64,000 bases of DNA from Sepioteuthis lessoniana (GCA_963585895.1 OY757911.1:56014310-56078309), one strand, 5' to 3'; numbered from the stretch's first letter, positions 50,814-61,596 are shown. Numbers and translations: made by a program. The notes: a model not told the origin generated them from the sequence alone.

Positions 50814-52787
50814 TTACTCAGTGTCGACTATGGGCCGGAAATCCTTCGGGGTGAGGATGCCGACGGCCTGACGCAGGGAACCGGTGCCGAGCTCAGTGCT
50901 AACTCGGTCGTCCCTGGTAATTCCCCCGACATCCATAGGGTACCTCAGCTTTAGGGACCTATAAAATGATGGGTGAACTAAAATCGGGACCCTGCCCGAA
51001 CAAAAAGGAAGCATTTTTTTTAGCATTGCATTTTTTGTGTTGGCCAACATTACGTCCGCCCGGCTGGCTTCGTCAATAAAGTTCCATAGTTCTTTAGTCC
51101 GATTGCCAGCCGTACGGACGAATGTGGTCAACATTGGAGCGTCCTTGAATATGTAGGGGTTAGTGATGTCTTTGTTGTTTATTTTTTTAAATGAGCGCAA
51201 TGGCTTTAATGAGGTTTTTAAAATGTGGTCATGATTTGGGTTTTCTAAAATGTCTTCACAGAAGATAAAAGCTGTCATTGCATGGCGGGCTTCTGTTGAA
51301 GCCGAGCGTGCTCTTGGTTTTTGACCTGATGATGATGTTGATGCTGTTTGTGGATCAGGTGAGAGTCGTGTCACTGACTGTGATCGTGTGAAAATTTTCG
51401 GGGTTGTGATTGGAGAAAGTGAGGGGGGTAGTGGAATTTCAATTGGGTTTATTGGAGTGGTTTTTTGTATTTGTGGGAGGGGAGGAATTATTTGAGCTGG
51501 TCGCTCATTTGTGGCTGGTGACTTTGATATTTTCTTTTTCCCCTCCCCCTTAGGTTGAGGTAGGGAGGGTGTTTGTTGTTGTGTTGTTTTTTTGGGATTT
51601 CTTTTTTCCCCCTCTTTTGTTGGCGAGTCTTCGCTATTCCTTCTTCTTTTTAAGTTGATGCTCATGTCCATGGGTTCTATTGGTGTTGATGATTGTTCTG
51701 TTGCAGTGGTCGATGTTGATGATTGTGTTTTAGTAGTAGTATCAGTAGGAGTAGCGATGATTACAGTTGTTGAGTCTTTTGTGGTATTTGTTTGGTTAGT
51801 TTTGTTTTCTGTAGGTGCTATTGACTTTTTTATGGGAGTTTTTTTTCCCCCTTTTTTTCTTGTCACTTGAGTCCACCCCTCCTCGTCTTTTTTGTTGGGG
51901 TTTTCTTGATGATTTTCGATGTTTTTGGTGGGTGTCTTGGTTGTTATGATCTCTGAAGCAGTAGTAGTGGTAGTAGTCGTTGTTGCGGTGGTCGTTGTTT
52001 TTTGAGGGCAGTTTTTAGAAAAATGTCCGATTTTGTTACACGCCCAACATAAGGGTTTCCTGCCCTCAACGACCACCGTCATCGTTTGATCTCGGTATTT
52101 TATTTTATGAGGTACGTTGTTAAACCCTCCCCTATCGAGGCACATGATGAAGACATAATCACCGTATGCAGTTCCTCGTGTTGATGTTATTTGGGAAACT
52201 TGTTCAACGCCGCCATATATGCTTAAGTAGGCGGCGAGAACGTCCCCACTCAATTGCATTGAGACATTACATACGGTGACCTTTATTCTTCGCTTGCCTC
52301 GATATTCAGGTTGAAGCCGGAAGAAGCGTGTTGTAATGTTACCACCGGCCAGTTTCTTGGCTACTTCCTCTGAAGGGAGTAAAACATCCCAGGTTGCGAA
52401 GCTCCTGCGGCAGAAATACTTCCCTGGGATGTTTGCGCTTTTTAGTAAGTCTTCGAAAGTCTCTTTTTTAAGTCCTGCTAGTCTCTTGGTCTTAAGATCA
52501 GTGACTACGAAGGACAGGGTCTTTGGTTCAACTTCTTTCACAAGTTCCGGTATAGGAAGTATTTCGCCTTCCTTAAAATAGTTGGCATATTTTTCTGCCC
52601 TGTCTCTTGCGTAGTCACTGGGGGTTTTTTGGTTCACACAGTGTGACGACCAAGAGACTGTTGTTTCTTTTGGTTTCTGGGCCGGTGGAATAGTACTTGC
52701 AGATGACGACAAGTCAAAAGGTGCTTCTTCCGGCATTGGGGAGGGTCTCGTTATAAATATGTCCTCGGGTGAGTTAGCCTCCTCCAT
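50814..52787 (-). CDS. Unit 7 ORF1, B-type (657 aa)
   Basis: Intact, same protein as units 5-6. Being first in the array, it has the only B-type ORF1 whose 5'UTR is not preceded by another copy's 3'UTR. Confidence 0.92.
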   Translation of the reverse strand: MEEANSPEDIFITRPSPMPEEAPFDLSSSASTIPPAQKPKETTVSWSSHCVNQKTPSDYARDRAEKYANYFKEGEILPIPELVKEVEPKTLSFVVTDLKTKRLAGLKKETFEDLLKSANIPGKYFCRRSFATWDVLLPSEEVAKKLAGGNITTRFFRLQPEYRGKRRIKVTVCNVSMQLSGDVLAAYLSIYGGVEQVSQITSTRGTAYGDYVFIMCLDRGGFNNVPHKIKYRDQTMTVVVEGRKPLCWACNKIGHFSKNCPQKTTTTATTTTTTTTASEIITTKTPTKNIENHQENPNKKDEEGWTQVTRKKGGKKTPIKKSIAPTENKTNQTNTTKDSTTVIIATPTDTTTKTQSSTSTTATEQSSTPIEPMDMSINLKRRRNSEDSPTKEGEKRNPKKTTQQQTPSLPQPKGEGKKKISKSPATNERPAQIIPPLPQIQKTTPINPIEIPLPPSLSPITTPKIFTRSQSVTRLSPDPQTASTSSSGQKPRARSASTEARHAMTAFIFCEDILENPNHDHILKTSLKPLRSFKKINNKDITNPYIFKDAPMLTTFVRTAGNRTKELWNFIDEASRADVMLANTKNAMLKKMLPFCSGRVPILVHPSFYRSLKLRYPMDVGGITRDDRVSTELGTGSLRQAVGILTPKDFRPIVDTE

Positions 52788-53087
52788 GGCTGTGAAACAC
52801 AGCTAGGAGGAGATGAATCCGAATGATGTGGTTGAGATCAAGAACGATGAAAAACAATGAAAAATCCGGTATGAAAAATGGTGGTGGTTTTTTTTAAAAA
52901 AGAGTTAAAACAACAATTCGAGTCGAGGTTTGACCCTCCTCCCAAACAAACAACAGTAACAATTGTTTGAGGGGGGTCACAAAGCAATAACAATAATATA
53001 AAATTTACAGATAACAAATAACAATTTTCAACAGTAACTTACTTTTCGATAGAGAAAATAAACGCAATCCAAAAAATTACGAAGTGG
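52788..53087 (-). promoter_or_regulatory. Unit 7 5'UTR (B-type)
   Basis: Start-codon hairpin 52779-52812; C/G hairpin 52932-52978; GTAAGT (minus) 53037-53042. The 5' end is acgaagtgg (plus sense) before the 10-mer. Confidence 0.75.
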
Positions 53088-53116
53088 GCTTATTCTTCTC
53101 AGACTTATCTCCGCTA

Positions 53117-53132
53117 CTGCCATATATGGCAG
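53117..53132. repeat. Perfect 16-bp palindrome at the right array flank
   Basis: ctgccatatatggcag is its own reverse complement and lies 20 nt from the last target 10-mer. No function can be assigned. Confidence 0.6.
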
Positions 53133-53164
53133 ATGGAACAGCTCATTATGCTGAAAAGGTAGGT

Positions 53165-54175
53165 GATGCCGATCAATTACTATGCACAAGGCTTTACATC
53201 AGAAATATGAGAGACATACTATATATATCATGAAAAGAAGGAAGAAGAGTACTTGCAGGAAAGTGGATTGAGTAGATGCATTAATACAAAGACTTACGGA
53301 CTCCATAAAAAAGTGCATAGAAAGAATAATTACAGCTGCATAGACAAGATGAGAACAAACGTAAAAACAACAAAACCTATAAAGTATAAATTGGAAAAAA
53401 ATTACTTTATGGGCATTTCAAGAGATAAACTGCTGAGATTGCAAACAAGAAGACATGGACATGACTAAGTTAGAAAAATCTCAAGGGAGAAATAGAATAT
53501 TTTTTCAATAGGAACACAAAAAACAACGTAAGGAATAATAATATTAAAGCGAAATTAATAACACCCGACCGAATAGCAAGTGTAGGTAATCTGGAGAGAG
53601 ATTAAATGGATAATCGCATATAGATGAATACAGAAAATTAGTGCAAAAAGAGAACAATAATAGGAAGGACTGGGCTGAAAAGGTTATACTCAAAGAATTA
53701 TGCAGGAAACTATAATCTGATCCTACTACCAAATGGTATGTACAGAAAACAGAATCCATCTGAGAGAATAAAACACATAAACATATTAGAGGTTTGAAAT
53801 GCAAATTGATCACATAATCTCGGCCGGAAGCCCAGACCTCGTATTGATTAACAAGAAAAAATTGTCTCCCAGTGGATTTTGCTGTTCCAGTGCATCACAA
53901 AATGAAAATAAAAGAAAGTGAAACAATTAATGAATACCTTCATCTTGTGAGAAAACTAACAGAAAACTGGGGAACATGTGTGTGATGATCATCTCAGTTG
54001 TTTTTTGTGCGCTTCGAAAGATCTCGAAAGACCATCAAAATTGGAGGAAATAGAAATCATTGGAAGAATTGAGAACATCCTAACAAAGAGGATTGGTATG
54101 ATCGGCTAGAATACTGAGAAAAGTCCTGAAGACTTGTAGCAACTTGCTGTCATCCTGACCCTTGAAAAAATATCA
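53165..54175 (+). pseudogene. RLE-type LINE remnant, 3' half
   Basis: Broken plus-strand frames run colinearly through ITMHKALH, ISRKEGRRV-like sequence, a decayed Cys/His stretch, SHNLGRKPRPRID (the PD endonuclease region shifted out of frame), SETINEYLHLVRKLTENWGT and RILRKVLKTCSNLLSS near 54110-54160. The order matches the remnants at 3000-4299, so this is another copy of the same family. It carries many stops. Its recognisable part begins only about 70-90 nt from the array's right edge. The array may therefore have landed in or beside this older element, but the matching upstream half is not evident at the left edge. Confidence 0.65.
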
Positions 54176-55079
54176 TCAGCTAACACAAATTTTTTCGTAC
54201 AAAGGTTAGCTGGTGGACATTCCTTTTCTTGAAGCCTATGTGACAGCAAGTGTCCTCAGGTTTCCAAGGCTCTTTCATAGTATTCTGGTCGATCTAAACA
54301 ATCATGCTGTCTGGTTGGTCACAATTCTTCGTTGGATTTCCAATTGCTCCTGTCTTTTTCCAAGTCTTTCGGGACAGTTACAAGAATACTAACAACAAAT
54401 GGCATGTTCCACTGCTTGTTTAGTTCTCTTGGCATGTACAAGTACATATTTATCTTTTTCCTTTCTTTCATTTTCAATTTTTCTTACACTAGAATACCAC
54501 TGTTAATTAGAGGGTATTTTTTTAATAAGCACATAGGGGATTTATTGAACATTTTTTACCTTAAAATCGTAGAGAATTCCATGCGTCTCAATCTTTAAGA
54601 AAAATTATTGTTTGTGCATAAACCCTTTCGGACTATAGACAAAATTCAGTCTCTTGCATAATTCCCAATGAATGACATTTCAAATCCATTCATGTCTAAT
54701 CTTGTTCGCCTTTTGTTCCAGTTTGCTGTATTCATGTATTAAGGGATTAATTATTTCATTTTTCTTCGCATGATCTACACTAGCTATTCTGTTACATATG
54801 CACGATTTTTACTAACATAACTTGTTTTTAAGGTGTTATTTTGTGCTACACTTCGAAAATATTCACTCTCTCGTAGGATTTCCCTTTAATGAATATGTTC
54901 ACATCTTGTCATGAGAAATCTTCCAAATTTGTCACTTGAAATATCCATAGAGTTGTTTTTTCTTATTATTTTTGTTACATTTCTGTACTTGTTATAACAA
55001 GCCATTATTGTTTTTTGTCATTGAAAAGAGCTAAGAGGATTACTTTTCAATGAGTTCCTTGAGTTCTTGTATTGTAGAA
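54176..55079. other. AT-rich non-coding DNA
   Basis: No gene recognised. The minus-strand LINE remnant to the right may extend weakly into it. Confidence 0.45.
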
Positions 55080-57345
55080 TTTTTACGATCTTTAGTGCCA
55101 CGAGAGTGCCTCCTTCTTTTCTTGACGTAGTTTGTCTATGTTGTCTATCAGATGTATAGCCTTATGCATAATCAAGTTTTTTTTCTTCTTGGGCCCCTTT
55201 GTCAGAGTTCATCTCTTGTCCAATCTAAGAATAGTTCCAAATATCTTACTAAGGGGACAACTGGTATGTTTATCCCTTTCATCAGAATCCCGGTGTCGTT
55301 TGCCGCTTTTCATTACTAGCATAACACATTTGTCTCTGCCAAATTCCCTTCCTATGTCTTGATTGTATATTTTCACTGTGTGTATTAGAGTTTTCAGTTT
55401 TGTTTTGTTTTTTGTTGGTTTTTGTTGCATTTTTTGCAAACAATTTCATGTTGTCCATGTACATTAGGTGATTGATCTTTCCTGTGATTTACTAAGTTTG
55501 AATACGGCTGCGTATTTTCTGAGTATGTTATTAAGTGGTATCATGTCAATTACAAATAGTAACGGTGATAGTGCATCTCCGTGAAATATACGTTTTTGGA
55601 CCTTCGCTTCAGCTAACCTTTTCTCTCCTGCTATCAATTCGACTTTCCTGGTTTTTATTGTTTTCTCAATAAAGTTCATGACTTCATCTGATACTGTGTA
55701 CATGTTGAGCCAGTTTATTATCCAGCTCTAAGGACCATATCATATGATGTTTGTAGTCAATCCATAATATAGCTTGATTTTTCCGTCTGGTCTTGTCCAC
55801 GTGGAGGATGTGCTGATCTTTGTAAAGTAACTCTCCTCTGCCTCTGGTTCTTTTCTGGCGTCCTTTCTGTTGCAAAGGGAAAATTCCGCGGCTTATTAGC
55901 GAGTACTATATTTCTTCACTGATTTGTGCTGTTTATATTTTCCAAATCATACATAAGAAGGTTATTGGTTTGTAGTTGTTTGTGGCTGTTCCCTTGAGTG
56001 GGGCCTTCTTGATAAATATAGTCTTTCCTTTAGTCATCCATTTCGGCATGTGTGCTCCTGGCAGGTATTTGTTCATTTCGAGTGTTAGTCTGTCGTGACT
56101 GGAGGTGAGTTTCTTGAACCAGAATCCATTTCTTCCATCATGGCCGGGCGATTTCCATTTTCATATATTTTTGTGTTGTCTTGAATAAATCGATGAGTAC
56201 ATCCACTTTCGGACTTTCTTCGAGTCTTTCTAAATCTTTTGTCATATTGATTATCCATCTGGCCTTTTGTTATTTTCTTTTGGTTGCCATATTCTTGTCC
56301 AAAATTGTTTGGTTTCTTTTGCATCCGGTTGTTGGCATATTTTCGTATCATCTCCAACTTCTTGTTAATAGAGTTTTCTTTCGTTGTTTTGGATTGTCCT
56401 GTTTTGTTTGTATTGTTTTAACCTTTGTCGATATCTTTTTAATCTTGCTTCTTTTGCCAGTACTTTCTGGTTTATTTCCTCTGGTTGTATTGCTATTTTT
56501 CTTTGTGTTGCCTTTTCCTTTTTGTCTCTGCATGTTCCAGACTGTTTTCTTTGTTTTATCATTTTAGCCTGTTTTCGTAGATTTTTATCTGCATTTCCAG
56601 TCAAATTTCTCATCCTGTTTTTGATTTTTTCTTCATGCTTTTTGAGGAGATATCAATTTTTCGCACAAACTAATTTTGCTCCAGAATAGATTAGTTCATT
56701 TAAATCGGTTATATTATTTGTGGATAAGTTAGTACTAAATTTATTTTTTCCGTTTCCGTTTTGACTGTTCTCCATTTTATGCTTCTTAGTGATGGTAAGG
56801 TACCCTTTTCCCCGCCTATAATTCTCTTTAAATTTTCTAAATTAATTTCTGTTCATGTGTTAGTGCTGGCTCTTTGTTGTTTGGTTGTGTAGTGTTTTGT
56901 TTCGGTTAGACGGTTCTTGTTTGTTAATACTTAGTGTGTCTAATGATTTGTTACTAACTTGGTTATTTTTATTTTTCTGGTGTTTTTCTAGTATTTCAAG
57001 GTCCTTGACTTGGTCCGCATGTCTTTTGCTTGTCTGAAAGCTAACGCATTCTTGCTAGATCTCTATCATCCTTTTTCTATATCCACTTTGTGTAGGATTG
57101 CTCCTAAAATAGCAGTGGAGTGCAAGTCGGTTTTCTTCCCTTGTCGACGTTCTGTGTTTGCGTCTCTGATTTATGTGGTTCCTTTCATCGTCATTCGTGT
57201 ACTTCAAAAACGATCGGCTAACATTTGCAGGATGATGAACCGTTCTCCCATGTTGGCTATCAGGAGAGCAACAGCCGATCATGACACACAAACCTGTTGA
57301 CCACGTTCCACGTTGTATCATATTTTTATTCAGCATTCTTATCAT
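55080..57345 (-). pseudogene. RLE-type LINE pseudogene, N-terminus through RT
   Basis: Reading from 57345 downwards on the minus strand: an N-terminal segment with GCCSPDSQHGRTVHHPANV (Cys/His-rich, 57055-57345); Lys/Gln-rich coiled-coil-like segments (56348-56613); KPNNFGQEYGNQKKI and HDGRNGFWFKK-type sequence near 56085-56300; RT pieces GELLYKDQHIL, AILWIDYKHH, GDALSPLLFVIDMIPLN (55464-55703), HLMYMDNMKLFAKN (FxDD region decayed to MDNM), then QDIGREFGRDKCVMLVMKSG (55209-55439) and MHKAIHLIDNIDKL near 55150. Frames change repeatedly and stops are frequent. The order is that of the RLE LINE seen in pieces at 3231 and 53165, but in opposite orientation and retaining the 5' two thirds. The altered catalytic Asp pair and the stops rule out activity. 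Confidence 0.72.
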
Positions 57346-58089
57346 GCCTGGTATATTGTGGGTATACCAGACCTAGGGGTTGTGTAAAATCTGCGTGCCT
57401 GGCACAGACTTGACCTGGTTTTCTCAAAGAAAACACTTAAGCTTGTCACAATTTTTCTTTTGCTTTCTTTTTCTCCTTTTAATTCTTTAATTCAAATTCG
57501 TACGTTCCTTAAGTTTTAACACTACATGAGTCCACATCTATGCTACTTTTGAAATTCAGAGCTGTTTTAGGTCATGTGCAATTGATTAGAGGAACCCATA
57601 ATGTTTGATTAAACTCTTTAAGGAAAAAGCTCTTTAATGATACATTCAGGTTATTCTTAGAGCATCAAATAACAATAGTTATTATATTAAAACCAGCGAC
57701 AGATACAACCAATTGAGTGATAATTTATTTACCTTCTGGGGTTGTCTGCTTGGGATTAGGACACGATTGTTCACCGTTTTCCAATTGTTTGACTTTTCAC
57801 TTGGTTTCTAAGAACATTTCTGTGAGCTTTTACGTCACTTTCTGCTTCTTTTTCTTTCCTTTGTTTATCTCCCCTCTCTATTCCTAATTTTTTTACAAGA
57901 AAGAAAGATTCTAATTTAACAGCTACTATCCTTACATAGACAATAATAATATTTAATCTTTTTTATTTTATTTTACACTATTAGAAGTTTTTTTCTCAAA
58001 AGTGTTAGCTGATTGTTTTCCACTGGAGGTTGGGTGATAGCAATTCTCTTCAAGTCTCTTGGGCACGTCTTAGTATTCAATCTGATCTC
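57346..58089. other. AT-rich non-coding DNA
   Basis: I see nothing with gene structure or repeat boundaries here. Confidence 0.45.
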
Positions 58090-58355
58090 AACAATGTTAT
58101 TTTTTGGATGGGCTCCACTCGTCTTCGTCCTTCCTTATTTTCTAGTCCCTGTACCAATCATCCGGTGACCGTACCGAGCACGTTCGTATGGTCAAATTTA
58201 AACTTCTTGCACAGTTTCCAGTCGTATCTAGTTTTATCCTCTCTTTGCGCTAATTTACAGCATTTGCTTACGACGTGTTAGGTCGTTTCGTGTCAATCAC
58301 CAATTGATGTATATCTGCTATTTTTTTGCGTCTCGTCTGTTCTTCCTTTGACATA
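58090..58355 (-). pseudogene. RLE-type LINE remnant, Cys/His to endonuclease linker
   Basis: On the minus strand one frame gives RYDWKLCKKFKFDHTN, which matches the segment after the zinc cluster in the other copies (compare KFEFDHTNKLD near 4130). It is preceded by a decayed KCCKLAQREDKT-like stretch. It is a short, heavily mutated fragment upstream (in minus sense) of the 57345 copy. Confidence 0.5.
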
Positions 58356-58370
58356 GTTCTTACGTCATTT

Positions 58371-58432
<62 letters not shown>
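58371..58432. repeat. (TA)n(TG)n microsatellite
   Basis: A TA run ending in a short TG tract. Confidence 0.95.
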
Positions 58433-58433
<1 letters not shown>

Positions 58434-58604
58434 AATATAATGGCCGAAGGATTTCGTTTTATGCCTTTGTGTTTAGTTAGGCTGAGAACCTTTCGGCTCA
58501 GCACATGGGTTAGGTGCAAACCTGAGTGCCGATGTTAACGCGCGAGCGAGGAGGATGTGTCGTTCATAGATGTCAAAAGAAACATCCTAGAGAAAGGTTG
58601 ACCA

Positions 58605-58863
58605 GTGGATGTGAATGACGTCATGCACCGGAAGCGCGCGGAGGATTATGGGAGATTTGAATAAGTCAGTTGAGTTGAGTCTTGCCGTCCGAAGAAGAAA
58701 GGTGATTTTCGCTTCCTCACCAAGGCCTTGCGCAGGTGTCACATGAGATGGAGAGGGGGCAGATGGAAAAGCCAGAATAGAAAGAAAGTGTATCTCTCTC
58801 ATTATATCGAAGAACCCTTAAACTCAAAGGTAATAAAAAGTTTCGTACTTGAACTAAGAAGTG
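58605..58863 (+). promoter_or_regulatory. Candidate promoter and first exon
   Basis: A GC-richer island in AT-rich surroundings. It holds a perfect CRE palindrome TGACGTCA (58616-58623), then an ETS-type ACCGGAAGC (58627-58635) and GCGCGCGG. This combination is typical of TATA-less housekeeping promoters. Downstream are two donor-like sites on the plus strand, AAAG|GTAATA (58829/58830) and GTG|GTAAGTG (58863/58864). An ATG at 58743 opens a short frame (MRWRGGRWKSQNRKK) that could run into either donor. I recognise no gene. Direction is assumed from the donors. Confidence 0.3.
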
Positions 58864-58956
58864 GTAAGTGTTTTTCGTGTTTCGAGATTCCTATGTTCTA
58901 TGTATGTATATATACGAACATTCTATGTCCATTTCCCATATCGGTATCTGGCAATG

Positions 58957-58959
<3 letters not shown>

Positions 58960-59004
<45 letters not shown>
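58960..59004. repeat. (TA)n microsatellite
   Basis: A pure TA run. Confidence 0.95.
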
Positions 59005-59007
<3 letters not shown>

Positions 59008-60744
59008 GCTTTTAACTTTCACCGCTGAAACATACATAAACTTTGGGATTTATTTTTCACTCTTTTTCAATGATTGGATCTACTTAAATTTTCTTATCCT
59101 GGATAATTTGCTTAAATTTTGGAGTCGGACATTTTATACTTTTCAATTCGCGAGGATAGTTCTTTTGTTTCTTCTTACATATAGCTTTGAATAATCACAT
59201 TGAAATTGTGAGTATTGCGCTGAATGGAAAATTATTACTGGACTGTCATGTTTGTATTCTTAAAATTTAATTCAGGTATTTTTTACAGATTCTCAAGTAT
59301 GAAGACGCTAAAAAAACAAAAATAAAGTTAGAATAGTTTAAGAACTGAACAATAAAAATAATCTTAAAAATACGAAGAATCGAAAAAGAGAAAATGAATA
59401 ATTCTAAATAAAACAGAAAAATCGTTAATGTAAAAAAAAGATGAGAATTACAAAACTGTTAGCAAAAATTTCAGGAAAAGTTATTTCACCAACGTCACAT
59501 ATGTTGTCTATGTTCATATATCTCAAAAATCTACAACAAAAATACTTTGTTCCAGACCATTCTATTTAGTCTCTAATGTTGTACTTTTTTTAAGATTTAT
59601 TTCTTTGAGTATGATTTGTGGTATACGTGATGATTAATGATATATGGTTTTCTATATTTAAAAAAAAATATTTTGTCGATTTATTAAACCTTACACAGAT
59701 CATACGTTCTCTTTGCCATTGTCAAGATATCTAATTTTTTATTTTCATTTTCACTATCTGAAACAACACGCATTGCAGCACTTTTTGCTTGTGAGACGTT
59801 TTCCTCGATCGACAGTTTTCCGTATTAACCATTGCTTCCGCTTATTGTAAATAATTCAATTCAATGCGTTTGCCAGCTTAAATACAAGGACCATTCAATA
59901 AATAAGTGGAATATTTACGTAGAATAATCATTTTTTGAATTTTTTCAAGAAAGGTAAAATCTGCACTGTTTGGATTTTGGTTAGAGAAATAATATTTTTA
60001 TATCGCAAAAATTCTTGTTTTATACCAATTCAAAATAGCAGCAAATCAAACAGTGTTCTCTAGCACAGAACTGAGGTATGTCATCAAATTTTTAGTGGCT
60101 ACGAAACGCAAAACATGAGAAATTAAAGAAGATTTAGAGATATGTAAGGGGAGGCAAGATTTAGAAAATATATTACAAATGAGATAAATGTATTTCCCAC
60201 AACGAGTCTGAGTCAAAAAGACTGTCAATGGTATGGAAAAGCACTGACTTTCCGGAAGAAAAAAAGTTAGGGGCGCAATAAAGAGTGTCACACTGACAGT
60301 ATTCTGGGATTATAAAGTACCCATCAAATTTAGTTTCTTTGAAAAATGTGAAACTGCCACCAGTACTTCCTATTGTCAAATGTTCTGACAATATTCACCT
60401 TGCTTATGGAATGACCCTCATACATTATAACAAATTAACCACATAGTGAGCTTTATCCGTTAACTTTTCCAATGCATTTTCCCCTCACATATTACAGATA
60501 GACTCACATATGTTCCTTTCTTTTTGTATTGAATTGAGACAACCTTTTTCTATGAGACAAGTTTCCTAACTTAATTATGTTTCTGCTCCACTTGCTATAT
60601 TAAACCTCTAAGTCTTTCCAACGTGTTCTATAGGCAAACAAGCAAGTTTTAGAATTTTAAAAAAGAATTCCAGCCTGAATATTGTTTTAAAAATTTTAAC
60701 TGGATATATATTGTATATATCTGAATTTTCATATGAGCATATTT
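59005..60744. other. AT-rich non-coding DNA
   Basis: Short chance frames only. No recognised gene, RNA or repeat. Confidence 0.5.
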
Positions 60745-61515
60745 AAGGATCTTATGACAACATAATCTTGCCCAGTCGGCTGGGTCTGTAGGATACACCG
60801 ACTGCATCTCTGTAGAAGGGGTAGATCTACCACTAACGAGTGTCCTGCATGACACTAAACATTGTGACGGTGAAGTTCTAGTATTGCTGGGCTTTAGAAA
60901 AGACTGAGTACCCCTTCATTGACATCACTCCTAGGTCTATTCTGGCCTGGAGTAGTAACACCTGATAAGGTCTTATCTATGGGTCAAATAGAACTTAACT
61001 GTGGTTTCGAGAGTTTACTGTTTTTGCATTTAAACTACGTATTTAAGTTAGTTGTTTAAATTTCTGAGACAAAGGTCAATGATTTTTATGATTAAGGGTT
61101 TTCGAACTATTGTCTTCATGTTTATTGTTATTTCCACAACGTTTTGTCCGACATGTCCTCCGGCCTTCTTTTGGTTAAATAGAACTAATCTGCGTACTTA
61201 TGCTAAATTAAATTACAGGAAATATATCTCTTTTGACATTTAAACTGCTAAACTGAATTGTTGGTAATAGAAATATTTTGACATTTAACTGTGTAAATAA
61301 AAAAATATACTTATACTAAATTAATTATTTGAATTAGATCTATTTGACTAAACTGAATAGATTGAAATAGAATGTTTTAATAAGTAAACTATGTAATTAC
61401 GCTAAACTGATTTTTTAAAAATATAACTGTGTATTCGTATAAAATGGATTTCGCATAAAATAACCTACAAGGGTTGATATGTCATAACACCCTACAAACA
61501 AACAAACAGACAAAA
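60745..61515 (-). repeat. Second copy of the composite dispersed repeat with minisatellite tail
   Basis: The first 240 nt are the reverse complement of the 4500-type repeat (the minus frame reads GRSTPSTEMQSVYPTDPADW near 60770-60830). They are followed by caaatagaacttaactgtgg and a longer run of degenerate units of about 50 nt (acttatgctaaattaaatta, tttgacatttaaactg and similar). The block closes with ataacctacaaggg and gatatgtcataacaccc. Same part order as 5185-5510, with more tail units and what looks like an insertion near 61060-61180. Confidence 0.65.
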
Positions 61516-61534
61516 AACAAACCGACGATATAAT

Positions 61535-61565
61535 TTCTCTCTCTCTCTCTCTCTCTCTCTCTAAC

Positions 61566-61596
<31 letters not shown>

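Larger units (their letters stand above)
46625..53087 (-). mobile_element. LINE unit 7 (B-type, intact, 5'-most)
   Basis: The upstream-most unit in sense direction. Its 5' end meets gcttattctt and then host DNA at 53098. It has its own unique upstream flank, so it is the only unit that a host promoter on this side could drive. Confidence 0.93.
7791..53097 (-). mobile_element. Head-to-tail array of seven full-length site-specific LINEs
   Basis: The 10-mer gcttattctt occurs at 7791, 14246, 20700, 27235, 33698, 40161, 46625 and 53088, giving periods of 6455, 6454, 6535, 6463, 6463, 6464 and 6463 bp. Each period is one complete non-LTR retrotransposon on the minus strand, with no host spacer between the 5' end of one copy and the 3' end of the next. 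The last 10-mer is followed directly by host DNA (ctcagacttatctcc). A shared 10-mer at every junction and both edges fits a target-site duplication renewed at each insertion; unequal crossing-over could also have multiplied units. ORF1 with a ZCCHC3-like zinc knuckle and ORF2 with APE endonuclease, RT and no visible RNase H point to the L1/Tx1 group, which contains site-specific families. The clade call is inference. Confidence 0.93.

Noticed and set aside
7791-53097. Long regular repeats as a CRISPR array, satellite or LTR elements
   Set aside because: Repeats are 6.46-kb coding units with EN-RT genes, with no spacers, no long terminal repeats and no integrase, protease or RNase H.
55464-55703. 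Intact RT gene on the minus strand
   Set aside because: Only pieces are open, frames change repeatedly and the catalytic FxDD region is decayed, so it is a pseudogene.
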